From the NCBI GenBank assembly GCA_023362775.1, contig JALMGJ010000029.1, positions 3,352,501 to 3,416,500 on the forward strand: a stretch of 64,000 nucleotides of DNA, given 5' to 3'. The first letter of the stretch is position 1, and every line of letters starts with the position of its first letter. Of this stretch, positions 20,906-31,078 are shown piece after piece. Under the pieces are notes generated by a model. That model was not told where the DNA came from. It was given only the letters and a program-made list of their open reading frames with translations, and ran no database searches. The DNA comes from Charina bottae (taxonomy: Eukaryota; Chordata; Lepidosauria; Squamata; Charinaidae). The position numbers and the translations under genes were made by a program.

Positions 20906-21539
20906 GTCCACCTAGTGACCAGCAATGCAAAACCTTCAGTATTTGTTGGATTACAATCCGATTTAATTTCCCAAAGAAAGGTGATAAGCCATTACAATCC
21001 ACCATTTATATTAGTTTAAACCTGAACGTAGGCATGCTGTTGGTGATATTTCTATTGTAATTAATATAAGGCCCTATTATCTGCAAAATGGGAAAAAAAC
21101 TATAGAGAATAAAAAAGGGTATAACTAATCATTGGGTCTTAACTGCAAAACCATTTTTGAATCATCTCGTCATAGAGTTGGAAGGGACATCACAGGTCAT
21201 CTTCTCCTGCTTAGACTAAAGCATTCTGGATAGCCTCTGTTTGAAGATGACCAGTAAAAGGGAAGATATCACTTTGTGAGGCAGACTGGCAGACTGTTCC
21301 ACTGGCTGACAGCTCTTATCCTCAAAAAATTCCTCTGAAGATCTAGCCTGAATCTACTTCCTTGTAATGGTTCTGGTCCTGCCCTCTTGGTTGACATAGA
21401 ACAAGTCAAACCCTGAAGACTGCTGCTATCGTATGCTGGAAAGAAAAGGGATTTGTATAGGAAATGGAAGGAAGGGTGAATAATCAAAGAAGGAGACAAG
21501 GCAGTTGCCAGAAGCTGTAGGGATTGTATCAGAAAGGCT
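20906..21539. other. No recognised feature
   Basis: 21160-21430 resembles CR1 3'-end text read in antisense (GTCATCTT...AGACTAAAG, ACAGCTCTTATCC), but too degraded to assert. Confidence 0.35.
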
Positions 21540-22535
21540 AAAGCAAATAAATTGTATCTTTTGACCCCAGGTTATGGAAGTCTTGTCCCAATGCCTGGAG
21601 GCTGTGTGGTCCTGGATGGGGGAAAACCAACTTGTGCTCAATCCTACCAAGACTGAGTGGCTGTGGCTGTTGGGACTGCCCAGATCCATCTCTACTCCTG
21701 GATGGGGTTGTACTTCCCCAGTCAGGAGTGGCGTGCAACTTGGGGGTCCTTTTGGACTCACAGCTCCTGCTTGAAGAGCAGATGGCAGCTGTGGCCAAGG
21801 AGGCCTTTGCATAGCTCCATCTTGTGCACTAGTTGTGCCCTGTTCTGTATTGGTTGGCCCTCCAGACAGTCACTCACACCCTTGTCACCTCACAGCTCAA
21901 CTATTGCAATGCGCTCTGCATGGGGCTGCCCTTGAAGACCACTCAGAAGATTCAACTGATCTAGAATATGATGGGACAAGCAGTGATGGACTTGCCTTGG
22001 TATGTCCACATGACACCTCTGCTCCATGAGCTGCACTGGTTGCCCATTGTGCTTCGTAGTGAAATTCAAGGTGCTGGTTACTACCCATAATGTCCTACAT
22101 GGCATAAGGCCCGGGTATTTGAAGGGTGACCTGTCTTCTGTGGTATGATCTGGCACAGTGGGTCCAGGTCTCCTCCATTAAAGAGCGCCATCTTTTGAGA
22201 CTCGGGAATCATGCCTTCTCTGTAATGGAACCTGCTCTCTTGACTGAAGAGAGATCTGTACAGCTCCCAACCTGATGATGTTCTTGAAAACGTGGCTATT
22301 TACCCAGGCCTTGGGGTAGGGTGGAGGGGGACTCCCCTGTTCGTTATGTTCTGTGGTTTGCTTTGTGGTTTGGATTGCCATCTTGTAATTATTTTGTAGT
22401 AATTTCTGCATTTGTTCTGGTTATTTTTTTGTTTTGTTTTAATGTTACTCTTATTTGTGAGCCACCCAGAGTTGGTTGGAATTGGGCAGCATCAAAACTG
22501 AATAAATACACAAATGAAGAAATAAAAAAGAGCTC
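21540..22535 (+). mobile_element. L2 LINE, 3' half
   Basis: Frame-broken coding sequence with L2 RT C-terminal features: L-N-P-x-K-T-E-W-L near 21640, L-G-V-L-L-D-x-x-L-L-L near 21750, L-N-Y-C-N-A-L and G-L-P-L-K-T-T-Q-K near 21900-21950, and L-H-W-L-P-I near 22040. It ends with GAGCCACCCAGAGTTGG at 22460 and AATAAATA at 22501. Multiple frameshifts leave no usable ORF. Frames on the minus strand here are antisense shadows. Confidence 0.8.
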
Positions 22536-22804
22536 AGGTTTGTGAGAAATGCCAAGTACTACAACCTCAACAGTAACAAAAGGTGTTCAGGACATGTCAG
22601 AAACAGGAAGAAACAAAGAGGCTGTATGTCTGTTGCAAGGAGGAGAGGTGAACTGGTTACAGGTAATGGCGAGAAGGCAGAATCTCTTAAGCCATATTGT
22701 ATCCTTTTTTCTCTTGGAAGGGAAACAGAATGCTAGCTGGCCATTGCTGTGTCACCAGTGGAGGGGGAAATCTGCAGCTTGGAAGAGACAAGGAGAAGGG
22801 GAGA
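22536..22804. other. No recognised feature
   Basis: Possibly 5' flank of the CR1 that follows; nothing specific seen. Confidence 0.45.
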
Positions 22805-23139
22805 GAACGTAGCTAATTTAAATGCACACAAGTCTCCAGGGCCAGATGAATTACACCCAAGGGAATTAAAGGAACTCGCAGAAGATATTGCAGAATGCTA
22901 ACCACAGTCTCTGAGAACCCCCCAAGAAGCTGCAGGTTCCCAGGAGGTAAGGGGAGAGTAAATGCTGTCCCTATCTTCAAATAAGGGGAAAAGAAGAATC
23001 CTGGGAAATTACTGGATCTGTCGACATCTATACTGGGCAAGGACCCCGAGAAGATGATTAAACAGCATATGTGTGAGCATTTGGATAGGAATGCAATTTA
23101 CAAGAGCCAAGCATGTGTTTGTCATAAACAAGTCATGCC

Positions 23140-23168
23140 AGACTAAACTTCTCTCTCTCTCTCTCTCT
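23140..23168 (+). repeat. (CT)n microsatellite
   Basis: Short CT run embedded in the CR1 coding remnant, displacing the coding sequence. Confidence 0.85.
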
Positions 23169-23666
23169 TGACAGATTGGGGGAATGCTTAACTAGATTGG
23201 GGAAATGCCGTGGTCATAGTGAACCCTGATCTTGGCAAAGCACTTGATAAAGTCTTTCATAATAGCCTCATTAATAAAATGGTAAAATATGGACTACAGA
23301 CTCCAATGGCTAGATTGATTCATAATTGGCTAAATGGCCACATCCCAATAGTGCTCGTAAATGGCTGCACATTGGCTTGGAGAATATTATCGAGCAGCGT
23401 GCCACAGAGGTCTGTGCTGTTCAACATTTTAATTAAATGGGGATAAAGGGGTTGAGGGGATGGTTGTCACAGTGGCAGGTGACACAAGGGGTGGCTTGAG
23501 AAGAGAAAGAGAAGATTCAAAAAGACCTAGGTAGGCTACAACTAGTGGCTGAAACAAACAGGAAAAAATTAACAGAGAAAATGTATAGTCTTGCACTCAG
23601 GATAAAACAAATGAAAGGTTAGGGTGGGCTTGGCTGTAGTATATGTGAAAAGAATCTGGATGTTAT

Positions 23667-23870
23667 TTGTTGTTGTTTATTCGTTCAGTCGCTTCCGACT
23701 CTTCGTGACTTCATGGACCAGCCCACGCCAGAGCTTCCTGTCGGCCGTCGCCACCCCCAGCTCCCCCAAGGTCGAGTCCGTCACCTCCAGAATACCATCC
23801 ATCCGTCTTGCCCTTGGTCGGCCCCTCTTCCTTTGGCCTTCCACTTTCCCTAGCATCAGCATATTCCCCA
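23667..23870 (-). mobile_element. 5'-truncated BovB fragment nested in CR1
   Basis: 204 bp of BovB 3' end, with CAGTCGCTTCCGACTCTTCG and CGTGACTTCATGGACCAGCC. It is flanked by GGATGTTAT (23658-23666) and GGATGATAT (23871-23879), a 9-bp TSD with one mismatch. It is clearly diverged from the 50.6-kb copy, so a different BovB subfamily. Confidence 0.85.
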
Positions 23871-24033
23871 GGATGATATAGAAGATCACAAATTGAACAT
23901 GAGCCAACAGTGTGATGCAGCTGCTCAAAAAGCAAATGCTGTGTTGGGTTGTGTGAACAGTAGTCTATGCTTCGATGCTATCTTCCCCCAGTCTTCTTTT
24001 CTGCAGGCTAAGCACACCCAATTCTTTTGCCAT

Positions 24034-24526
24034 CTTTATTTTTTAATTTTTTTATCCTGCCTTTATTATTTTTATAAATAACTCAAGGCGGGGAACATAC
24101 CTAACTGTCAGAGTCCAGTTGGACTCTGATTCTGAGGAAAATGAAACCAATCACAGAAACGAAACATACCCTGTGCAGCAACTGACAAGAACTCGTGATG
24201 GACAGGTGCAGGTTCAAAAGTGCAACACTCGTGATCCGTCTCGTGATGGACAGGTGCAAGACTCAGAGACGCCAGAGGAGCAGGTGCAGAGCAACGGACC
24301 CGGGAATGACCCAGCAGCGGGGGAGAATCCGGAGCAGCTGATGGGTGCTCCTGAACTACTTCCTAGTTCAGCACCTATCAGCGAGAGAGAGAGGCGGGCA
24401 GAAAAGTGCGCCAAGCAGAGGGAGTCCCAATTGGCTCCCGAGGAGAAAAGGCGCGCCGAAAATAAAATAAAGGGGCGAAGGAGCAAGCAGGAGAGCCTGG
24501 TGCCTTAACCACTACACCAAACCTTG
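24034..24526 (-). mobile_element. tRNA/MIR-like SINE with its middle replaced
   Basis: The tail is at 24034-24108 (plus strand ATCCTGCCTTTATTATTTTT and ACTCAAGGCGGGGAACATACC) and matches the SINE at 7829. The tRNA-derived head is at 24499-24526, whose minus strand reads GGTTTGGTGTAGTGGTTAAG (A box). About 200 bp of expected SINE core is missing and 390 bp of unrelated sequence sits in its place. Confidence 0.65.
24109..24498 (+). other. 390-bp segment of unknown origin inside a SINE
   Basis: GC-richer than its surroundings. It starts at a perfect inverted repeat (TCAGAGTCCA, 24108-24117; TGGACTCTGA, 24120-24129) and contains two copies of CTCGTGATGGACAGGTGCA. A 129-residue frame (24119-24508) is rich in Asp, Glu, Gln and Arg, ending in a basic coiled-coil-like R-R-A-E-x-K region; its stop lies in the SINE head. 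It might be a fragment of a Gypsy/DIRS-type gag or a hybrid SINE body. I do not recognise it. Confidence 0.4.
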
Positions 24527-24700
24527 TCCCAGTTTGTGAGTGTCTTTTTAGCTTGTGGTACCCAGAGCTGGGTACAGTTATCCAAGTTCAGCCCGAGCAA
24601 GGCAGAGTAGAGCAGGACAATTATTTCCCATGATCTGGACTCTATGCTCCTGTTAATACACTTAAGTGCTAAAATGTATGACCTTGAAATTTTGCTGGGA

Positions 24701-26052
24701 GGACTATTACCCACAACAACTAAAGAGAACTTCCATGTTCAGAGGAAGCCTTCCTTTGTTGAGCAGGTACTTAATACATCAAATGAATACTTCTCCAAAT
24801 CTATTTTCCAATTTCTCAACAGCTTTCTTCCCCTACAGAACTTGCTGTATTTCCAAGACATCTTACTTACTTTTAGAATTTCTATGAGCTTCAGTTTTGT
24901 CTTACATAGCTGCCCATCATCCTGTAGCTGTCTGTCTGCCTCTGCTTTTGGGTATGAAAAAAAGATCTTGCTGGGCTGTTCTTACTGCTTAATTGTTCAT
25001 TAGCAGAGTTTTGAGGAAAGCCCAGAAGTCAAGTTTTTTTTTGTACCCAGAAATGGCAGAGCAAAATGAAAACATTCCTGGATATGAAGTAGATATTAGT
25101 GAGTAATGCAGTGCCATAGATATTAGAAGGGTGGGGGGAGGAACGGGGTGAATTATTGTACAAATTTGAATTATTAGTAGAGACATGTGGAATTGTACAC
25201 CTAAAAATGAGATGCACATTTTACAGAATCAGATCTTAAATATACATTCGGAGCATTCCAGGAAGTATTTCATGGAGGCTATCATTAAAGTAAATCCCCA
25301 AAGGAAGGGCATTTACAAATCAAAAGCTGTAATGAAAATTACATGTTGTAATACAAGCCAAAGACAGGAAACATGGAATTCCAATGACACTGCAGCCTCA
25401 GCCTTCAGTCTTTTGTGCTTTTATCCACAACGCGAGGAGACTAGAACCGAACATCAGCTTTGATCAGCCTTAATTCACTCTGAATTCTGCCCGGTGTGTG
25501 TGCAAATTGTTTATAATAGACTGACTGCACCCAAAAGAGATAAGCCAATATGTTTAGCAAAGAGCAGTGCAAACAAATTTGATTCGCTGGATGAGTGTTT
25601 TGCCAACCACGTTCCCCAAACTCTAAATAAGTTGTGTGAGCTGGGATGTACTGACATAATTTTCCAAGCAAAATCCTTCCTAGTTAATATTCAGGGCACT
25701 GCCGTCTGTCTATGGTGCTCCCACCCAAATGAGAGATTCGCAACCCTTCTCACTGCTGGGGTGGGGAGGGGGGGGCTGCAGCTGATTCAGAGCCTGACCA
25801 TCGGAGGCTGGAAATTCTGATTTGTTTTAGAAACTGCCCGTGGGTTTGTGGGTGGTTTTCCCAGCTGGTATCTTTGGTTTATGGCTGGACACTTTTTGGT
25901 TTATGGGTAGCGCGAGAGGTTTTCTCGGGTCGATGGAAACAAGGTTCTATTAGTACGTTCATCTACTTATTTTTAACTCAGACCTGTCTCACATATTTTT
26001 TTCAGCTGCAGAACACACCTTTGGTCCTTTATTCCATTCTAAAACTGACTTG
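24701..26052. other. No recognised feature
   Basis: A 108-residue frame at 25494-25820 shows no known domain. There is a G-run near 25765. Otherwise nothing seen. Confidence 0.45.
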
Positions 26053-26155
26053 CAGGGGTATCCGCAGGGAGAGGGGTCAAAAGAGACATGATGGAGACAC
26101 AACCATGAGGTCAAAGCCCTGCCCTTTTTAATGTGGGTTATGTACAGACACCCTG
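26053..26155. mobile_element. Palindromic hAT-type MITE, copy 3 (degraded)
   Basis: Starts CAGGGGTATCCGCAGGGAG and ends TACAGACACCCTG, the same ends as the elements at 5967 and 30949. The interior has ACATGATGG and AAGCCCTGCCC. Flanking octamers match at only 5 of 8 positions. Confidence 0.5.
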
Positions 26156-26344
26156 CCAACTTCTTTAGCTAGAAAATGACATGTGCTTTTGTGTGGTTGA
26201 AATCCAGGGGATGCTTATCCCTCTGGGTAACAGCCCCAATCACAGCTCCTGCCTTCTTTTCCAGAAAATCCTGGGCAGAGTGACATAGATTCACTTCAGT
26301 GAGGAGACTGACACTATGGGTTTGGTTCCGATGCTTCCATAACC

Positions 26345-26490
26345 AAAGATCACTAGCTTACAACATGGGTATCTGCATTGGGGGCCAATGTCACATGCCT
26401 GACAACATTGTCACACAAATGTCACAACTCACTACTTGTATAAGATGTTGGGACACAAGCACACACAGTTGGCATTTATGTGATGATGTT
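26345..26490 (+). repeat. Dispersed repeat, copy 1
   Basis: Shares with 27040-27120 the string GATGTTGGGACACAAGCA, followed by a GTTGGCATTTATG-x-x-ATGA block. Family unknown. Confidence 0.6.
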
Positions 26491-27004
26491 TAATTTCTCA
26501 ATAATGGTCTTTAACATACCTGTTTAAAGATATTGATTTGCCAGTAAGTCCATCTGAGAAGGGCCATTAGATGGATTCTTTCCTGAATTGTCTGCTGATC
26601 TATAGAGGGATTCTCCTGCAAAGAGGGAGTAGCAGACAGGCTGTGGCTCTTTACAGTTCCTGCTTCTAATTCTAGCTTCACTTCAGAGGCAGTAAAAGGC
26701 TCACATTGGTTAATTACAATAAATGAAACTTCTGCACTTACTGGCATAGAGTCAGGTCCAGGAACTAATTCATTGATCCTTAACTGTTTCAGGGCTTTCT
26801 TGGGGCTTGCAGATCTAAAGTTCATTTGAACCCTTTTCTTCTTCTTCCCATTAAAAAAAAAAGTAACCAAAAAGCTTTCTTAAAAGCAAAACACCCTACT
26901 GAATCAGTCCAAACAAAAAACTGTCTAATTCAAAACCAGAAGGGGTGAAGGCAAAATACTGATAAGAAAACCTAGGGGAAGCAGAGATAAGAAGTCCTAC
27001 TGCA
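26491..27004. other. No recognised feature
   Basis: The minus-strand frame at 26511-26870 has no recognisable motif. Confidence 0.45.
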
Positions 27005-27217
27005 TTGCTCCACCATCATGGACCAAAAAAAAAAATCATTACACAAATGGCACACTTACGACTTGCATCAGATGTTGGGACACAAGCATACAAGGTTGGC
27101 ATTTATGCAATGACGTCACAGTCTGGGAGTCCTCATTTTGCCATAGTTGTGGTTTGCTGCCGAGGCTGCTACTTGTGGGAAGTGGATGGGACTTCCATGC
27201 TCAATTTTGGCTAGAGC
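27005..27217 (+). repeat. Dispersed repeat, copy 2
   Basis: Same direction as the copy 650 bp upstream. It extends further (TGACGTCACAGTCTGGGAG and a right half to about 27215). TIRs or TSDs could not be set. Confidence 0.55.
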
Positions 27218-27228
27218 ATGCTTGCCTC

Positions 27229-27564
27229 GGAGCATGGTGGCTCAGCGGGTAAGACGCCAGGCTTGTCGATCGGAAGATTGCAAGTTTGGAGGTTCGAATC
27301 CCTAGTCTCGCGTGACGGAGTGAGCTCCCGCACTTGCCCCAGCTCTTACCAACCTAGCAATTCAAAAGCATGCAAATGCAGGTAGATGAATAGGTACCAC
27401 TTTGGTGGGTAGGTAACAGCGTTCCGCGTGTGTCATGTGGCCACATGACCGTGGAAATGTCTTCGGACAACGCTGACTCTTCGGCTAACAAACGGAGATG
27501 AGCACCGGCCCCTAGAGTCGGACACGACTGCACAAATGTGCGGGGAGACCCTTTACCCTTACCT
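27229..27564 (+). mobile_element. Sauria-type SINE, copy 1
   Basis: A 336-bp tRNA-derived SINE. The A box lies in GTGGCTCAGCGGGTAAGACG and the B box in GGTTCGAATCC. The body contains AGCATGCAAATGCAGGTAG and TCATGTGGCCACATGACCG. The 3' tail is AGAGTCGGACACGACT then ACCCTTTACCCTTACC. A perfect 11-bp TSD, ATGCTTGCCTC, is at 27218-27228 and 27565-27575. It has an internal Pol III promoter and no protein; it depends on LINE machinery. Confidence 0.93.
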
Positions 27565-27739
27565 ATGCTTGCCTCAGGGTTAACCAGCACAATTATGGTG
27601 GCATAATGCTTGTCATGACTGATCACCTAGTAGTGGACCTACTATCTGGTTATTAGTAAAATATTTGTTTTTAACTCTTTGATATTCTGTGGGCTGTAGT
27701 ACTATGTGCTTTCTGTTTATTTTTTCATATACTCTATAC

Positions 27740-27852
27740 TAGTGTTTCTCAACCTTGGCAACTTTAAGACGTGTGGACTTCAATTACCCAGCCAGGGAAT
27801 TCTGGGAGATGAAGTCCACTCGTCTTAAAGTTGCCAAGGTTGAGAAACACTG
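27740..27852. mobile_element. hAT MITE, near-perfect palindrome
   Basis: 113 bp. The left arm TAGTGTTTCTCAACCTTGGC continues with AACTTTAAGACG; the right arm is its inverse, ending GTTGAGAAACACTG. The loop contains GAATTCTGGGAG. A perfect 8-bp TSD, CTCTATAC, is at 27732-27739 and 27853-27860. Folded as single strand it forms one long hairpin. Confidence 0.95.
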
Positions 27853-27860
27853 CTCTATAC

Positions 27861-28799
27861 AGATTTTTTTTACCATAGTGATAAACTAAGCATTAATAAG
27901 AGTTATTCAAATATTTCTGCCTCCCTCTCTAAAGGCTGTCTTTCAGATTTCACTTACATAGATAGATGAGAACTTATGACTGAAGACGGATTCTTAGCAA
28001 TATCTAAAAACGTGATTTTAAATACTGCAGGAAAAAAAGCAAAAGCAGGTTGAAAGCATGTGTTGTAGATCACGAAATATACACAAACTCTATATATCAG
28101 CATTCCAAACTGATACAGAAGGAAGGTTTCTGTCCTCATTCAAATACAGCTAGCTGTATTACAAATACATTACCATAAAGCACCCGTCTTTGTTCAGGTT
28201 TCCACAGTAGACAATATGGCCCTTTTGTCCTTGGAATGCTGACTGGTTGGCACTTTCTCTATGAGTTATAAATGAGTTTATTAGAACTAGAAGTATACTT
28301 GAAGCTGGCCAGAAATAATAGGATTTCAGTTACCCCCCACCTTCCTGCTTAAATGGCAGCCCAACACTTTTAAGTTAGAGTGTCTACTTAAAACAACAAC
28401 AAAAATGTGGGGCTGCATCCTAGGGCCATGTAATTCTTGGACTGTAAGGCAAAAAGGTGCTTCCAAGTGCCTGGGGGCACACAGCATCTGTTTGCAACTC
28501 TTTAAAGCAGTTGCATCCTTACCAGGGCTTCCTGGAAAAGACACAGCTGCTTTAAGGAACTATGACAGATGCTATGTGAGTGGCCTTCTGCTCTCCAAAG
28601 GAACCTTTCCCTTTGCTTCCAAACCTTCTCCTTGTCCCCCCCCCACAACCAGGGTTTCGACATCATCCAGGAGAAAATGGAATAATACAATGACTTTGTA
28701 TTCTGAATCTGAATTTTGAAATAGTGTATTAATGTACAGTATATAAGCAAATTTATGGGAAAATCTTTACATGTTAAAGATGTTAATGTAATGTTGAAT
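27861..28799. other. No recognised feature
   Basis: A C-run lies at 28637-28645. Nothing else supported. Confidence 0.45.
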
Positions 28800-29215
28800 T
28801 ATATATCAAAGCTTTGGAATTTGTTTATCAGGAATTATGGTTGTATCAAGCTTGGGGGGTGGCTAAAAGAACTATATTAAGAAATTGGAAAAGTGGTATT
28901 CCAGATATCAAGGAAACATGGAATTTGTGTTCTTGAAAAGGCAACATTTTCTACTAATCAAAGGATGCAGCAATATGTGTTACTATGGCAGAGATTTTGG
29001 GATATCTTGCAATAATATCTTGTATTGTTCATATAGTTCATTCATTAGTAAACCAGTGACTATTGATAATTATCAAATATAAGATAATCTTTCTTTTTTT
29101 TCCTTCTTAGTTTTATTTTTAGTTTGTACTTTTAATTTTTTAATTTTTCTTTTTCTTTAAGATTAAAGATCGTTCTGTTAACTGTGCATGTATAAACTAA
29201 ATAAAAATAATAAAA
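28800..29215 (+). mobile_element. L1-like LINE 3' end remnant
   Basis: Around 28850-28925 a frame reads V-A-K-R-T-I-L-R-N-W-K-S-x-I-P-D-I-K-E-T-W, matching the L1-group C-terminal A-x-x-I-x-x-x-W-K...W pattern seen at 19560-19640 in the L1 here. It is broken by stops. A pyrimidine-rich 3'UTR and AATAAAAATAATAAAA at 29198-29213 follow. Confidence 0.55.
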
Positions 29216-29568
29216 AAGAACATTTAGGTACTAAATATTGATAGCATTTTCAAGGCATTATTATTATTATCTTTCAAATGCTGGTTGTAAATTAAATTGC
29301 ATGGGCTAACCTATGGGCCATTCAGGTAAGATTTTATATCAGGACCAAAGATTAATAATCTGTAGAAAAATAGAACAAGATGTGAGATGATGAAGAAACA
29401 AGAGGTAGGGAATTGGTTTGCTCATGTTACTGCAGAAGGGGAATATAAGAAACAGGAGAGAGGAAATGCACTTCTGATAATATTGTAAGGAACAGGAGAA
29501 AGATTTCACATTATAATTTGTGGGATGTTCCTCACTTCTCAATGTATAAAACAGAATTTTATTGTGAA

Positions 29569-29640
29569 CTGCCCAGGGTCCCCAATAGGGGAGATGGGCG
29601 GTAATATAAATTGAATAAATAAATAAATTTATAAAAACAG
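29569..29640 (+). mobile_element. L2/CR1-type LINE 3' tail
   Basis: AACTGCCCAGGGTCCCC, GGGGAGATGGGCGGTAATAT and then AATAAATAAATAAA: the standard squamate LINE terminus. Confidence 0.6.
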
Positions 29641-30940
29641 ATGGTGGTGGGAGGAAATCAATACAAATCCATCACCAAACTCCCATCACATTATTTAAGT
29701 TTGTCTGTATCACTTTTGTAATTATTCCAGACAATGGAAACTTGTTTATTATATTTTAAAAGGAACAGACTAATTTCTCTTGGGTGCCAACATACTATGG
29801 TTTTTCTTTCTGTCCTTATTGTGCATTCAAATATGCAATCTTTCTCTTGCAATTTCAAACAGTAAAGTCCAGTAGATTTACCATATGCTTTGGTATTTGC
29901 CAAACTGATCCCTTAATTTCCATCCAGAAAATTAATGGGGCATCTCACTTTTATTTTATTTATATGAGGTATTTGGCACCACAAAACACTCCATATTATT
30001 TGTCACAAACTATATTTTGTTCCACGATTAATTGGTGTCCAGTTTGTGGAAATAAGATCCCTAGTTACATAGCTTTCATTTCAAATTATGATTGGATCAC
30101 GGCAAATTTTCTTACTACTCTTCCAGTAACTATTCCCTAGGAATGGGTTTGCAAGAGTTTATGCATGCATAAACATTTCTTTTCTGGAAAGAGAACATTA
30201 TAATAAAATACAAGGATCTATCCTGCTGGAAATTTAAGTTGGGAATATGGGAACACTTAAGCAGTGTATCAGTAAACCAATTCTGTTTCCAGTAAGGGGG
30301 GAAATGTAGAGAATTTGCAATAGGTTGATTGTCCCAGGATGTTTTTCTCCCTCAAGATGGATTAAGGATCCCCAGTGGAAAATTAGTTCCCCCCCCTCCC
30401 AACGCCAACAAAATCATGATTTCACTTATAAAGTTTGCCTCTCTAATCCAGAGACTGGAGAAGGAAGAAGCGAGTTTCTTCACCCATTCACATTCCTGGT
30501 TTACCTTTTAAGATGTGTTGGAGATCATGGCAAGAGAACGAGATCCAGGGACAGATTCAACACATTCAATCAGAAAGTGAGAAAGCTTTCAAATATTACA
30601 CTGCTGAGCTAACCCATGCCAAATGCAGAGCAGAACATACAGTTAATGGTAAATAAAGGATATGAACCTAAACTGCACAATAAGGAAGAAATTTCAGCCA
30701 AGGTCTATGAATTCCACTTAGGGTTTTAACAGTACTCTGTCATTTTGCTGTGGTTAGCTCTGCTCATATATTTTCATTGTAGGCAAAAATGTGCATCAAG
30801 GGCAGCTTTAGGTCAAATAGACTCACACAGAAAGTCTTAAGATTGTAATTGGGAGAGCAGGGAAGAGGGTTTTCTTGAGTCCAGTTATAAATGACTATCC
30901 AGTTAAGGCCAACACTTGTCCATTCAGCAAGAATTAAATG
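29641..30940. other. No recognised feature
   Basis: Nothing supported; short frames only. Confidence 0.45.
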
Positions 30941-30948
30941 GAAAAGTG

Positions 30949-31070
30949 CCAGGGTGACCACAAGATATGGTGAAAGCCATGACGATGCAATCGAAGCTCT
31001 GCCCAGTTTTCCATTGCACCATCACGGTTGCCATCTTGACTTTTTAAACCAGACCCTGCAGACACCCATG
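30949..31070. mobile_element. Palindromic hAT-type MITE, copy 2
   Basis: 122 bp. Left end CCAGGGTGACCACAAGATAT; right end complement CATGGGTGTCTGCAGGGTCT. The right arm carries CATCACGGTTGCCATCTTGA, shared with copy 1. A perfect 8-bp TSD, GAAAAGTG, is at 30941-30948 and 31071-31078. Confidence 0.8.
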
Positions 31071-31078
31071 GAAAAGTG

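Larger units (their letters stand above)
22805..23957 (+). mobile_element. CR1 LINE remnant (plus), split by a BovB fragment
   Basis: Broken frames carry the CR1 RT order: K-S-P-G-P-D-E-L-H-P (22830), the fixed-up N-Y-R-S region (23010), F-D-K-V-F-H-N-S-L-like text at 23230-23265, M-V-K-Y-G-L, and a degraded V-P-Q-x-S-V-L-F-N. Then the late block D-H-K-L-N-M-S-Q-Q-C-D-A-A-A-x-K-A-N-A-V-L-G-C (23885-23955). The catalytic Y-A-D-D region is lost in a deletion around 23450. The copy is interrupted at 23667-23870 by a BovB insertion with a TSD. Confidence 0.8.
23958..24700 (-). mobile_element. CR1 LINE fragment (minus), split by a SINE
   Basis: Minus-strand CR1 coding is seen at 24700-24525 (G-C-I-N-x-S-I-E-S-R-S-type text, L-Y-S-A-L-L, Q-L-W-V-P). 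It resumes at 24033-23958 (L-x-L-Q-K-R-R-L-G-type text). The gap between them is filled by a SINE, so the two pieces belong to one CR1 copy in inverted orientation next to the plus-strand CR1. Confidence 0.65.

Noticed and set aside
21426..21812. 128-residue minus-strand frame
   Set aside because: Antisense of the L2 coding remnant.
25494..25820. 108-residue plus-strand frame as a host exon
   Set aside because: No domain, codon pattern or splice context that I can support.
27232..27310. tRNA gene
   Set aside because: A and B boxes are present but it is a SINE head followed by SINE body and TSD; no complete cloverleaf.
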